64,000 bases of DNA, from assembly GCA_022702545.1 (NCBI GenBank), contig JAHRBC010000005.1, positions 4,859,501-4,923,500 of the forward strand. Reading direction: 5' to 3'. The notes beneath the pieces are model-generated. The model ran no database searches. It was given only the letters and a program-made list of their open reading frames with translations, and was not told where the DNA came from. Within the stretch, counting starts at the first letter, position 1, and each line of letters starts with the position of its first letter. The DNA is from Phycomyces nitens. Lineage: Eukaryota > Mucoromycota > Mucoromycetes > Mucorales > Phycomycetaceae. Below are positions 47,151 through 58,329 of this stretch, piece by piece. Both the position numbers and the translations under genes were made by a program.

Positions 47151-47455
47151 TAAAAACCAATTTTACAAAGTCTTTTTCTTTATCCAAAGAGACCAACTCA
47201 CTAGTTAATTAATAAAGGACAATTTTGATTGCCGATATCAACTCTGATAGTCTACAAGAAGTCTTTTTGGATACAGCCATGTATATGGCTATTAATATAT
47301 AATATGCTTTTCGTATAATTGACTTGTTCTTTCTCACTCTTTTGTGTTCTCATCATCTTATTATCTTTTTAGTTACAAGTAAAGAATATCATTTATATTA
47401 AATCCAGACACAGTATAATATAATTGACACTGACTATTTTAATATTCTTTAGACA

Positions 47456-48585
47456 ATGGCAAACAGACGCGCACTCGCTCCTTAGCCCAATGCAGAGAAT
47501 CCTCGGATGATGGAGGAGATAATTGCTATGAAGCAAACTGTCTTGACAATAAGCAATGACATAGGCTTTCTCAAACAAGCATATACCACCATGAACGGCC
47601 AAAGTGGTACCAATGTTGGAGGCAACACCAACACTGGTCAGCCTTCAAATGCTGGGCCAGTGGTTCCTGTTGCTGTGGCCCCAGTTGTCAGCACTACTGG
47701 CAATGTTCTTCCTGAGCCAAAACCAAAGGACCTCACGGAAGTGATTGTAAGTAACAGAGTAATAATAATTCACTAATTTAATGCTATAAAATAGAGACTT
47801 ATTCATGGCTACATGTGGACGCCAAGGTTCAGGTCAAATGACCAGGCCAAAATTGAGGCCAACAACAGGAAGCCCAGGTGGAACACCAAGGTCTTCTTCA
47901 ACGACAGTCCAAATAAAGAGTTGGTGGACAACCTAATGGCCTTCCTGGTGCAAAGGTCTTGGGACCCCAGGTTGCAAAACAGTGACATCCGTGAAAAGGT
48001 TCACAACCACTTCCACAGTCGGTGTCACCTGGAGTCCCAGACTTCTAGCAAGAGGGATGCCGCAAAGGCAAAGACACGGCGCTCTTCTCGTGAGGGTGAT
48101 GTAAGTTGTGTTTTATATTCTAATCAGAGCTTAGTTTTAAGAGTAATATTAATACCAATTGATCTATAGCACCTCAAACGCCGTGGCCTTACCTATGCCA
48201 AGAACAAGGCTGCCATTGATGCTGCAATGGGTAGGGATTGCTCCAATCTCATTCAGAAAGGAGCAATGTCTGATGGCGAGTCTGGTGATGAGACACCTGG
48301 GACTCCAGGTGTGCGCATCGTTCACGTCAAGCGCCCAAGTTGGCGAAGCAACGAGGTAAATTGTTTTCCAGCCAAGTTTATTGTTTTTGAAATATAATAA
48401 ATAGAAACTAATTGTCCTTTTAGTTCAACCATTTCCTTGAAATGGTTGACTTGTATGCCCGTGTCGACTTGGGCAACAATTCTCGACAGCTGATGGAAAG
48501 ACGCTTCCACAGTGTCGTGACCAAACCAGTCCCTGACAGCATGCTCCCCCCACCACCACAGTGGACTGTCAGAGATGACGAATAA
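47456..48585 (+). pseudogene. Element D copy 2 accessory protein, early stop
   Basis: Exons match copy 1: 47456-47746, 47795-48100, 48170-48355 and 48424-48585, with the same lengths (291, 306, 186, 162 nt) and splice borders. Codon 10 is TAG where copy 1 has CAG, so the protein would end after nine residues. The rest is otherwise open. Reinitiation at ATG 47507 could give a protein without the first 17 residues, which I regard as unlikely. Confidence 0.88.
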
Positions 48586-50071
48586 AAAATTAAACAATTA
48601 AAAAATTAAAAAAAAAATCTCTTCTTAAGCTGATTGTTACAGTTTGTCTTAATAACATACTTAGAAGGTAAAATTGTTTGCCTTGGAGGAAAGATGTTTT
48701 TATTTATTTATTTAAGCATATTGCTTTTTTGGCAGAGGAATGACTAGTGTTGTCGTCTCATTGTTCTTTGTATATTTGGCAGTGGCCACCTCAAGCAAGA
48801 TGCGATGAACAGGCAGGATGCACTGATAGTCATCATCTGAAAATTCAGGCAGGCAAATGTCCACACCATCATCTTCTCGTGATCTATCTGAAGACAGAGG
48901 AAGCCATCGGACAAATGCAAAAACATGCTCGGTGTGCTGGATTCCATGACTTGAGCAGATTGTCTGGTTGGTTGGTGGCATGAAGGAATGAGTAAACGTA
49001 TACTGGATTTGGCCAGTATACGCATTTGCATGGTCGCTTTATCTGCCAAGAAACAGTGCCTGGACAAAAGACCCACGACTGACAGAACTATTCTTGCCAA
49101 CGTATATTTGGCCTAGAATATCAATTGATTTCAGTTTGCCAATCTGATTATCAACGAAAAACGGCGAGAGAGAGGCGTGACGATAGTCCACTAGGTCTGG
49201 AATGTCATACTGCTTCTTGTAATACTCCAACAAAAAAGGATAGTGGACATCACTTATTGAGGAAGGCTTACTGGTCAAAAGAGGAAATGCAGACGGAGGG
49301 AGCGGTTCATTGCCTTTGACAAGAATTGTTGCATCGTTGGAGAGTCGAAGAAAGTCTTGCAAGTCAAATGTGCAGTAGGTTGTAGAGGGAGAGGAGAGGA
49401 TGGTGGGTGTGGTGGACGTGAGTTTCTGGAGAACAGGAGAAAAGAGGACTTGGCTCGAATTGGGAAAAACGGCATTGACATAGTCACTCTTGTATGCATC
49501 TTCCAGGAAGTTTTGCATATAGGTCATCTCAAACCCATCTCTTCTGTTCGTGTTAATATTCTTTAACAAGCCATTGAATCTCTCAAACCCAAAGAGCCAA
49601 TAACCGTACACGGGTCCAAAATCACGAATGGTGTCACGAAGATGGAGGTGCAGGTGCATATTGCAGGTGAGGATTGTAGCAGGGTAAAGTGTTTCGCACG
49701 ATTGACAGAATTGCTGGAGACACTACGGCGAGAGGAGTGGGAACAGCTACCGAAACTGTAGCATAACTACTGTTTTTTATGATTTTAGAGCACTTTATCT
49801 CCGCAGATTGTGGTTGAAAGGTAATGTCATCAATGCCGATTCATAAAAGTCGCATAGAATCTCTTTTCCTCTGGCAATGAGGTAGTTGTAGTACCATAGA
49901 AAGGGCTCGTAAGTTTTTAGGCAACATTATTTATTGAAATGAGCATTTTATTTGGTGTTAACGATGTTGCGCATTTTTGAGAAAAATAATTTTTCGCCTG
50001 TGTGAACAAAACGGTAGTTATGCTACCGTTTTTTTGAAACCGAATTTTTATTTTTGACATTATTAGCCATT

Positions 50072-51240
50072 TTATTTTATTTGGTATTGATATTTATAAG
50101 TAAAGAAAAAAGAAAAGGAAAATTTTAATAAAGTGGCACGGTTGCCTCTGGTCACACGCAGATTGTCATTAAACACGTAATATGGTGCAATGATAAAGAA
50201 CTGATTACTACTCGGAGGGTACTGGATGAGCCCAACTTGATGCTGAATGTCATCCACATTAACAGCATATTTTGGCTGGGTTGTTTGTCCAGTTGAGCTG
50301 TGTGACCGCCGTATTACGATTGGCACAGATGAGTCATGGGCTGCTGTACCATGCTCTTTCATCACTTCAACGAATGCCAGAAAGTGCGGTGTGCCATCAA
50401 CCTCTTTATGCTCAAAATAAAATTCCACGGTGCCAACAAACCAGCTTTGAATAGTTATATTGCGACGGCTAGATAAAAATATAAAAAATGCAAGTGATCT
50501 CTATTTTGTATTTTGAATAATACCAATACTCACTTTCTGTACGGACAGGTAAACATCACATGATGATTGCCACGTCTGGTCTCGTTTTTTATTCTTCGGT
50601 ACATACATGAAGAATGTACGGTTGAATTTTTCCAAAGACAAGAAGCAACAACAATCGTTGGGTCATCAAGTTCAATACTGTTCATACCACTGTTTCGCAC
50701 ATAGTACTTTGCCAAAGTATTCTTGACAACAGGGCTGCTGACACCTTCCACGTCATTATCATTCAAGCTGGCATGTCAGTTGAATGGCTCCCATAGCTGG
50801 GGAGCACTTACACCATCTGGAAGATCTAAGAAACTTGCTTCATTATATGTGGATGGCTGACTTGTACAAGGATAATTCTGAGAGCTGTTTGCTGAACTGA
50901 CAAAGTTATGAACAGCAAAGTGCTCAACAAGCAAACTGGCGTTTCTACTGCCCTTTGACCTCGACCTGATAGGCTTGGAGTATACTCCAATTACTCTTTC
51001 CATGGATAGGTAAGAGATTATTTGACTAATAATAACAATAGCAGCGAAGACACTTCTTGGTCAATGATGACAAAATCAACGTACCTGTCATCAATGATTG
51101 TGGCCAGTGTGGCACGGCTAGGACAATAGCACTCTACATTTACAAGTGCAAAAGAATGTGGTGTGCCAAGAATATTCTCTGAGACACCTTTAAGAGTGCA
51201 AACCAGACTCGTAAGAGAAAAATGGCAGAGAACAGCCAGG
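50072..51240 (-). pseudogene. Element F gene remnant, possible transposase C-terminus
   Basis: Coding-like exons on the minus strand lie at about 51205-51085 (GTPHSFALVNVECYCPS), 51003-50812 (RVIGVYSKPIRSRSKGS to FLDLPDG), 50766-50530 and 50428-50072 (GTPHFLAFVEVMKEH to IIAPYYVFNDNLRV). The first and last share a GTPHxxAxV phrase. The order and the ending recall the C-terminal block of CACTA transposases (HVFAYVRWF ... VHRILLEVA), but similarity is weak. No catalytic region is found, so the element depends on others if mobile. Confidence 0.45.
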
Positions 51241-51410
51241 CAAGTTTATTAATTAACAAACATTTGAATATGCATTATAATTAATACAATATTTTTATTA
51301 TGTTATAGCAGGAAAGAGCAAGCAGTTCTTTTCTTTCGGAAGATGAGGTATTTCAAACGGATGACGAGGCGGAATCCCCAATCATGACAGATGTACTATA
51401 AGTTAGAGCT
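51225..51410 (+). CDS. Element F short two-exon frame, unknown
   Basis: ATG at about 51225 begins MAENSQ, followed by a possible GC donor (CAG|GCAAGT) and a TTATAG acceptor at about 51309. The next exon continues QERASSSFLSEDEVFQTDDE to a stop after about 35 residues in all. It is acidic and may be the first exons of a lost gene. Weak evidence, from codon texture and splice-like borders only. Confidence 0.25.
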
Positions 51411-51561
51411 TTTTTGTTGCTCATCTATTCTCAATTTAATATTAATATAATATTTCTACTGTTTGATATAGGTTTACACCACTAGGAATGAGCAATGAGC
51501 CTTCATCTAAGAGAAACAGACTAAGTCTTTAATATTCTTTAGGCTGCTCTTATTGGTTCTC

Positions 51562-51720
51562 TCATATTTTTAGTATATGTTTTAGCGCACTTTTTCTTTT
51601 CCTCTTTTCCTTTAGCTGTTTTATCTTTGCTTTGGTCCTCTCCTTTGAAATAAAATCGAATAACTCTCCATCACGTAAGATTGCCACCTTAATAAATGCC
51701 CGATTGGCATCTTGTATACC
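51562..51720 (-). pseudogene. Element F C-terminal exon remnant, unknown protein
   Basis: An open stretch on the minus strand, about 51703-51562, reads ANRAFIKVAILRDGELFDF, then a basic tail rich in Lys/Arg, and ends at TGA 51564-51562. It looks like the last exon of a lost accessory protein but has no recognisable start or partner exons. Confidence 0.3.
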
Positions 51721-54700
51721 ACATCTTCAGCTCTGTTGTTTTTAATCTAGGAATGAAACACTCATCTCATAATTTTTCAGACACTAAAAAAAGGTGAAAC
51801 TTTTTTACAGCTATATTACACTAAAGTTTGTCGTTCCCCACCTCCCCACCTGGGAATCTCTGTAGAATATGCATATTGTTTTCTTAATGATGTACTCATT
51901 CTGCCAACTACCATTATATTCGAATTAGTTTTAAATCTTATGAGCTGACTTTACAGCAATATATTTTCTATGGTAAGAATATTATAATATGTTTACACTC
52001 TTTAATTAATCATATTGCGCATTCTCTATTCTCCTTCTACTGCATCTAGTATTTACATCTGTACGTTTCATATAGTGGCATTAATTCAAGAGATGCTTGG
52101 TATACCGATTAACAAGCACAATGTATACTGGTATGCTATCCAAAATAATAAGCTCGGTTTATTTGATTGCTTCATTCTCTGACCACAATATCTTTATAGC
52201 AATTGATGAAGACCAAAGGCCATCCAAGTTATAACAACATGTTGTTGGCATCGTGTATAGATTGAGTAAAAGGTTTGTACCATATACGTTTTATAATATT
52301 AAATAGTATTTGCTTTTGGTATGTTTCTATATTATTATTATATATATTTTATTTTAATATTATTTGAAATAAATCGAAATTATAATAAAAAATAAACCAT
52401 TATTTCAAATAAATGGCAGTAAAAAAAGAATGGGTGCTAGTATATAAAGTAATATAAAAGAGAGGCTATAGTATATAAAGAAACAATTTTGGTTGGATAA
52501 AAAAAACGGTAGCTGTGCCTATTCCTGCCTCATAACTACCCTTTTTTTTCGCACTAAAAAAACGGTAACAGCTACCGAAATCGCCTTATACAGAGTCTTT
52601 ACTACCGTTTTTTTTTGGTGGGAAAAAACGGTAGTAATGCTACCAAAACGGTAGTTAGCTACCATTTTTTCCGCCGTAGTGAGATGGAGGTGAGCTGACT
52701 CGACATCATCATACGTTATTGTTGGCTTGACCAGAATACGACATGCGTCCACGAAATCGATCCAGTTGGCAAAGTTTGCTGGTGGAAGAACGTACTTCAG
52801 CAAAACCGGAGAGTACACCAATACCCACGACTTCCATTCGTCAGCTTTCATCCTGGGGAACCCCTTGCCAATCTTCGTCTTCAGCATGCTGTAGCCAACA
52901 GGCAGTACCATGGTCTCGGCTATCTTCTGCATCTCGCGAAGATCCCTGTCTACGATCAGACCACTGGCAGTCCACTTTTCCACCATTCTTTTTGCTGTGC
53001 CCAGAAAGAGATTGTGCATGGGATCGATGATCGTTCCACGTACTAGATCAAAGTATCCAAGACGATGCAGCTGCGACCATCAAACATCATTTTCGACCTC
53101 CAGCTGATGTCTTTCTGAGGATGTACTTGCACTTTTCCACACCTCAGCATGCACCCGGTTTTCAGCACCACTCGCAAGCCTCCACTCAGCAAACTCGAAA
53201 CCGCGGAAATCTATACTGGTCGTGCCTTCCAGACGAGAGAACTGATGATTGCATTTGTAGCATGCGCATGTACTGTTGTAGGCGGTGAATCCACTAGTCT
53301 TTCTTGCTGCTGGGATGTCACACGCCACCATCATTAGTGCAGCACGGACACTGGCACCAGTTGGCCTCTCAAATGTTGGAATATTCATTCCAACATAGAG
53401 CTCGTTCAACTCATCTACCAACGGCTCCAGGTAGTGGTTGATCTCCTCTGACTTTGGCTCTTTTGGTCCAGGCATAAGACCAACGAGGATGGTGTTTTCT
53501 GGCTTGAATCGCTCCTCCCAAGGTAGATTATTGATGACCAAATAAATGGCACCACAAGAGTACACCACACCATTGAAAGGTTGGAACCAGTCGATGTTGA
53601 GAGCCAACATGAGGGAGCGCGGATCCGCTGTAAACTGGGCGCCGTTGATGTCCTTGACGTCCTTCCACATGGCGCCGTCGTAGACATCGCACATTGTCTG
53701 TGGAATCTTGAGATCTGAGTTCCAGTGTCTGATTCTGGCCTCAAAGCCAGGGCGAAGAAAGAGTGTCTTCATAGCATGCTTGACGGATTGATAGACAAAC
53801 ACCCTTTTTGGGGCCAAGGCACCAACAGACGACTCCTTCACCAACTTACACCCGCAGACAGAGTTGGATCCAAGCTTCTGGAACACACAGGTGGGAGGAA
53901 CTGTCATGCATTCATTGTAGATTTGATGGCAATCTTGGCATGCTACAAATCTGTGGATTCCCTTGGATATCTCGGAAAATCCAGTCATTCTTTGGAGCCC
54001 AAGAAGACTTGTTGGAAGCTGGAAATCCTGCTCGTAAATCTTCAAGAGCTCATTGATGAACTCGATCAAGACAATGGAACCCTTGTTGACCACGTAGCGG
54101 GATGTAAAAAGGACCATGAAGATGGCGATAAACTTGTGAACTGGGTTCTCAGGCATACCAGGGGCTTCAAAAGGGGCTATTGTAAAAAAAAAAGAGAAAA
54201 TATTAATACTCAATTTTTCAGGCTTTTTCTTTTATTCAATGATTATGTACAAACCTTCGGCATCCAACTCCTCAAGCTCAAGCTCAACAACATCTTCATC
54301 ATCACTGGCGCCATCGTCATTCTCAACCGAGATCTCATTGTCATCATCACGATTCTCAATGGAGACATTGTTGGCAGGCATGGACTCAATTTCCAAAACA
54401 GGAACATTTGTTTGGCTGCCCTCTTCTACGGGACCAGGTTGGTAAGTCATGACAGCTACAAATATAGAATATAATAGTGTGTTAGACACCATTGACATTT
54501 AAATAAATATATTTCTTACACTCAGAATCAACTTCCATCATTTCTCTTTGAGAGTCTTTATTTATAATATAATATTAATATACAAGTATACTCTGTTGTT
54601 TTAAATAAAATACCCCTTGAAGATGTGAATACTGCATCTACTCTGGCTCTTTTGTTATGATGTTGGACAGTTCTTCTTGTCACATAGGTGAATCCTTCTT

Positions 54701-55008
54701 CATTATCACCGCATACAGTGCAATAGCACTTGGTGTTGTAAATACTGTTGGAAGAAGACATGATGTTTGTGTTTGTAATATTATTATTAAAAGGAAACGA
54801 GTGTTACATGTATTTTATTTGCTATACTTTTATAATAATAAAAAGTAATATTCTAATGCTCATTGTATCCGAACCAATAGGATGTAGTAAAATTATATTT
54901 TCGAAATAAAAAAAAAGGAAAACTGTGGAGTTGAAAAATAGACTAGCTTTCACACCAGTTCAGGGCTACTATACCACCAGTGTATTCAGGGCCGTTTTTC
55001 CAGTGATA

Positions 55009-55200
55009 GGAAGAGCCGACATCGAAGAATCAAAAAGCAACGTCGCTATGAACGCTTGGCTGCCACAAGCCAGTTATTCTGTGATAACTTTTCTGTCACC
55101 TCTACCCTCAAATCTTTTCTAAAAAGGAAATTCAGTCATATGATCACAATTAGATTTTCAAAAATACTTAATATAGTAATTTCTATTTTATAAAATTACT
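55009..55200 (+). other. Coding-like fragment beside element D copy 2
   Basis: Directly after the element end, one frame reads a very basic segment (RKSRHRRIKKQRRYERLAA) followed by SQLFCDNFSVTSTLKSFL, and is richer in GC than its surroundings. It may be the remnant of the gene into which D copy 2 moved. I cannot name it. 55200-55410 is AT-rich and empty. Confidence 0.25.
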
Positions 55201-55677
55201 ATATAAAGTAATTCAGATTTTTTAATTTTTTTTTCAAATTACTAATTTAAGTAATACAGCTGAGTTAGAGTAGACTAGAATTATTAAAAGTTTTAGAATA
55301 TTTTTAGAGAAATTAATAAATATATCAAGTAAAAGATTAAAATTATAATTGCTCAGGTCTGAGCTTTTTTATTTACTCCAACTGCTATTATGAAATCAAT
55401 AAATATAATAGAGACATTTGGGGATTCTTTTTAATAGCCATAAAAGTAATTTTTAAACAAATGTTACACAGAACTATTAAAAATTCGGCCTGTTTTTATT
55501 AATAATATTAAAAACGTTTTTACTAACTTGCTTTTAAAATAAACCAATCAACCACATTATAAGCATGCTTTTATATCGCTGAATATAATACAAATTTGAA
55601 ATTTATAAAGGACATTCATATTATTCTATCTTGTTCTATTCACTCTTACACTTATATATCTTTTCATATTTACTCAA

Positions 55678-56667
55678 ATGTCTGGAAAATCAGTTGACAA
55701 CAACCCCAACAACTTGCAATTTGTTGAAGGAAGTTTAGAGCCATCTGCAAAACGTGGAAAGCTCAATGATGTAAGAAAGCTAGCTTGCATTGAAGCTATG
55801 CTTGAATACCGTCCTTTTGAGCAATTACAAGGCAATATCATCAAGGCATGGGATATGGTTCAAGACGAAGTCAACAAGAGTGATCCCAGCACCCACCCAG
55901 TTGGTATATCTACAATCAGAAACTTTGTTCGGGACTCCAGAAAACAAATCAAAGAGAAGCATAGAAAAGAAAGAGGGGATACTGGTACCAATGATTCAGA
56001 AACTACTCTGGAAAACCGAGTTCTTTCCTTGGATCAATTGGTATGCTTTTTTAATATACAGTCTTATATATGCTTATTTGAAATTTTATTTGCTTATGAA
56101 TATTAGATGACAGCTGTAGAGTTGAAGAAGAGTAAGGATGATGAAGATGCAGCACAGAGCATTGCTAGGAAGAGAGATGCGGAAGTAATGATGAGTGTCA
56201 GAGCATTGCAAGGGACAATTAAGAAGAAGAAGGAGACTCTTATTAGAGTCCCCACACAATCACCACAACAGGCATGGATAGATAGTGAGCAATCCAATGC
56301 AAGTGGCAGGACTTCCACTTCTCAAGAGATTCCTACTAAAAGAGTTCCAATGTATCAAAGGCTTAGTCCTAGGGAATCTCTTGAGAAAGACATTGCATTG
56401 GCAATGGAAGCGGATGAGAGGGAGAGAGCTCGTCAGCACAAGCTGGCCGACGAAATGATGAAGGTGATGCTTGAGATGAAGCAAGAGCTTCGTGAGGTCA
56501 AGCAAGAGCTTCGTGTGGTCAAGCAAGAGCTTTGCGAGACCAAGCAAGAGCTTCGTGTGGTCAATGAACGATTGGGAAAGCTAGAAAATAGTAGCAGAAG
56601 TCCCTATCCCTCTGCCTACCAGCAACCTTCTGGGACATCTTATCCCTTTTTCTACCATCCACAGTAG
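55678..56667 (+). CDS. Harbinger-associated DNA-binding protein (ORF1 role)
   Basis: Two exons, 55678-56040 and 56107-56667, joined by a 66-nt GT/AG intron, encode 307 residues. The N-terminal part (about residues 27-105) is helical and basic, in the place of the Myb/SANT-like domain of Harbinger second proteins; I cannot confirm the family from residues alone. The C-terminal part is a coiled coil with repeated seven-residue units KQELREV, KQELRVV, KQELCET, made by a 21-bp DNA repeat at about 56474-56565. It ends in a Tyr/Pro/Ser tail. Known Harbinger partners carry the transposase into the nucleus and bind the ends; this role is inferred from the pairing. The frame is intact. Confidence 0.8.
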
Positions 56668-56704
56668 TAAACGTTTTTAAAAAAAAAACATTTATAAATC
56701 AATT

Positions 56705-57835
56705 TTATTGTGTGGTGATTCTGTCTAGGTATATATGCAATTGGGGAGGTGCAATACCAAAGAACATGCTTGTCTGATTTCCATTGTTAATGCAAGTATG
56801 AATGTTCTTCATTAATGTAGAAATGAGGTAGAACTTTCCTACCCGGCTCTGCCCAACACGCTGTCCATTTCTAAACTTGACATAAGCAAAGAAAGCACCA
56901 ACATGTCCAAACTCCCACTCAACACACTCTCGAACTTTTGACATGGCATTATTGATGAGGCGCTCCTCAGAAGTCATGTCAGGTCTTCTTCTGAATGGCT
57001 TGACCACCAATACATTTGCTCTGTATGCCGGATCACCATAGATGGCATAATGGTGATCACCATTATCAGCATGACAGAGTTGCTGTTCCAGTTGAGCCAT
57101 GATTCTACTGGTCTCAAGCATTCTCTGATCGTGCATTGATCCAGCAAACGGCCCAGACATGCTCACTGTGATTCCATCTGGAGTCACAATGGACTGGAAC
57201 TTCAAACCATGTTCCCTCTTATGACCATTATAGTTGATCTCCTGGTCTTCCCCTGGTCTGCATACGGAATTTAGGGTTCCATCAATGAACCCAATAATGC
57301 CAGTGTATGGTGACCCTTTTTCAGCAATGGCATTGCTGAAGCGCCTCAAGTTGAATGGATGCAAGTGATCCTTGGTAAAGTGTAGTCCCCTGGCATACTT
57401 GTCATGCAGAAGATCAACCATCGTGTTGAAAACCGTACATAAAGTACTGCGATTAACTTTGAAGAAGTGCTCAAGGTCAGCATACCGCCCAGGATATGAC
57501 AATCGTCGAAGAGTGATTGCCAATGCTGACAGTATATCCCAAGAGAATTGGTGGGTCGTATCTTGGCGTAATATGACAGTTGATGGCAGTCCCATGGCAT
57601 TGACAATGTACTCCATCTGAGAGTAGGTGAATCGAAAGAATTCAATACATGAAGCATCACCCAAAGCTTGGATCTCTGCACGTTGGTGAATACTTCGCTC
57701 GTTAAGTAGTGCATAATCTTCTACAGCATCTTGGAACTCGCTATGAGGGATGTCAGTCTCAGCAGAGTAGTTATCAAGACGTTCTGCATTAAGTTGGTAG
57801 ATGGTATTGCGTAAGTTGCTTGTATATCCAAACAT
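56705..57835 (-). CDS. PIF/Harbinger transposase (DDE_Tnp_4 type)
   Basis: The single-exon gene of 376 residues has the normal length for the family. Motifs in order are a helix-turn-helix-like region about residues 105-150 (LSALAITLRRLSYPGRYADL), GIIGFIDGT with the first catalytic Asp (about 190), YNGHKREHGLKFQSIVTPDG, YGDPAYRANVLVVKPF with the second Asp (about 267), and VRECVEWEFGHVGAFF with the Glu (about 310). All three catalytic residues are present and the frame is unbroken, so it may be active. It converges with the partner gene. The start at 57835 lies 223 bp inside the right end. Confidence 0.93.
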   Translation of the reverse strand: MFGYTSNLRNTIYQLNAERLDNYSAETDIPHSEFQDAVEDYALLNERSIHQRAEIQALGDASCIEFFRFTYSQMEYIVNAMGLPSTVILRQDTTHQFSWDILSALAITLRRLSYPGRYADLEHFFKVNRSTLCTVFNTMVDLLHDKYARGLHFTKDHLHPFNLRRFSNAIAEKGSPYTGIIGFIDGTLNSVCRPGEDQEINYNGHKREHGLKFQSIVTPDGITVSMSGPFAGSMHDQRMLETSRIMAQLEQQLCHADNGDHHYAIYGDPAYRANVLVVKPFRRRPDMTSEERLINNAMSKVRECVEWEFGHVGAFFAYVKFRNGQRVGQSRVGKFYLISTLMKNIHTCINNGNQTSMFFGIAPPQLHIYLDRITTQ

Positions 57836-58079
57836 TTTTATATATAAAAGAAGTGTGAAAAGTGAAAGAGAAAGTAATAGAAAGCAAAAGAAACAAAGTA
57901 AATTATACTCTCAGATAATATTGTTTAAATCGCAGTTATTTTATTTTCAAATATCATTGGCTAAATATTTTACTAAAAAGGATTACTAATATTTGTCAAG
58001 ATCATATTTTATCCTACCAAAATAAGAATTTTAAAAATTATGAATCCCCAAATGTCTCTAATATATATTAATTTATAAA

Positions 58080-58270
58080 AAGTTCGAATTGCTCAGGTCT
58101 GAGCTTTTTTATATACTCCGACTGCTGTTAGAAAATTAATAAATATAATATGTATTAATTAATAACAAGTTCGAATTGCTCAGATCTGAGCTTTTTTATT
58201 TACTCCGACTGCTATTAGAAAATCAATAAATATAATAAACATTAATCATATTATTAAGACAGAATAAAAT
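58080..58270. repeat. Direct repeats with a GCTCAGGTCTGAGC hairpin
   Basis: Units of about 82 bp, GAATTGCTCAGGTCTGAGCT followed by T runs and ACTCCGACTGCT, occur at 58088 and 58170. One more lies at about 55347, on the other side of the Harbinger element, and diverged ones at about 58873 and 58955. Each has a 6-bp stem palindrome followed by six T, a form like a transcription terminator. The Harbinger element moved into this repeat family. Confidence 0.8.
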
Positions 58271-58329
58271 TAGAGATCATGTAATTTATCTGCTAGCTAA
58301 CACATCATTATATAAAAAATATATTTATA

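Larger units (their letters stand above)
49721..52681 (-). mobile_element. True CACTA element F, decayed, inserted in element D copy 2
   Basis: The ends are CACTACGGCG at 49721 and its complement ending at 52681. The duplication AGA lies at 49718-49720 and 52682-52684, and the empty site is in copy 1 near 30154. It is 2961 bp. Subterminal zones on both sides carry many ACGGTAG/CTACCGT motifs in both orientations (about 49747-50035 and 52507-52670), the arrangement known for CACTA transposase binding. 49760-50070 and 51760-52500 have no gene that I can support. Confidence 0.92.
48712..54761 (-). pseudogene. Element D copy 2 transposase, split by element F and with stops
   Basis: Exons as in copy 1 are 54761-54614, 54555-54520, 54455-54255 and the main exon 54176-52685, then 49720-48712 beyond element F. 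The finger and acidic exons are intact. Stops are TGA near 53080 (CGA in copy 1, in ENDVRWSQ) and TAA near 49039 (TAC in copy 1, in FLGRYGDH). The family C-terminus PLPKKQYA is kept here, unlike copy 1. Three independent lesions make this copy inactive. Confidence 0.9.
47151..55005 (-). mobile_element. CACTA-like element D, copy 2, left part missing, split by element F
   Basis: It begins abruptly at TAAAAACC (the equivalent of 27589 in copy 1) next to the Helitron, and ends with the complement of CACTGGAAAAACGGCCC at 55005. The mini-exon unit and left end are missing. The accessory gene and transposase are present but broken. Sequence identity to copy 1 is high. Confidence 0.9.
55411..58058. 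mobile_element. PIF/Harbinger element, complete
   Basis: The ends are GAGACATTTGGGGATTC at 55411 and its exact complement ending at 58058. The outside bases TAATA are repeated on both sides (55406-55410 and 58059-58063), compatible with a 3-bp duplication plus chance identity. The 2648 bp hold two convergent genes, a Myb-like-position protein and a DDE transposase, 37 bp apart, the usual Harbinger pair. It sits inside an older repeat (see 58080-58260). Confidence 0.92.
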
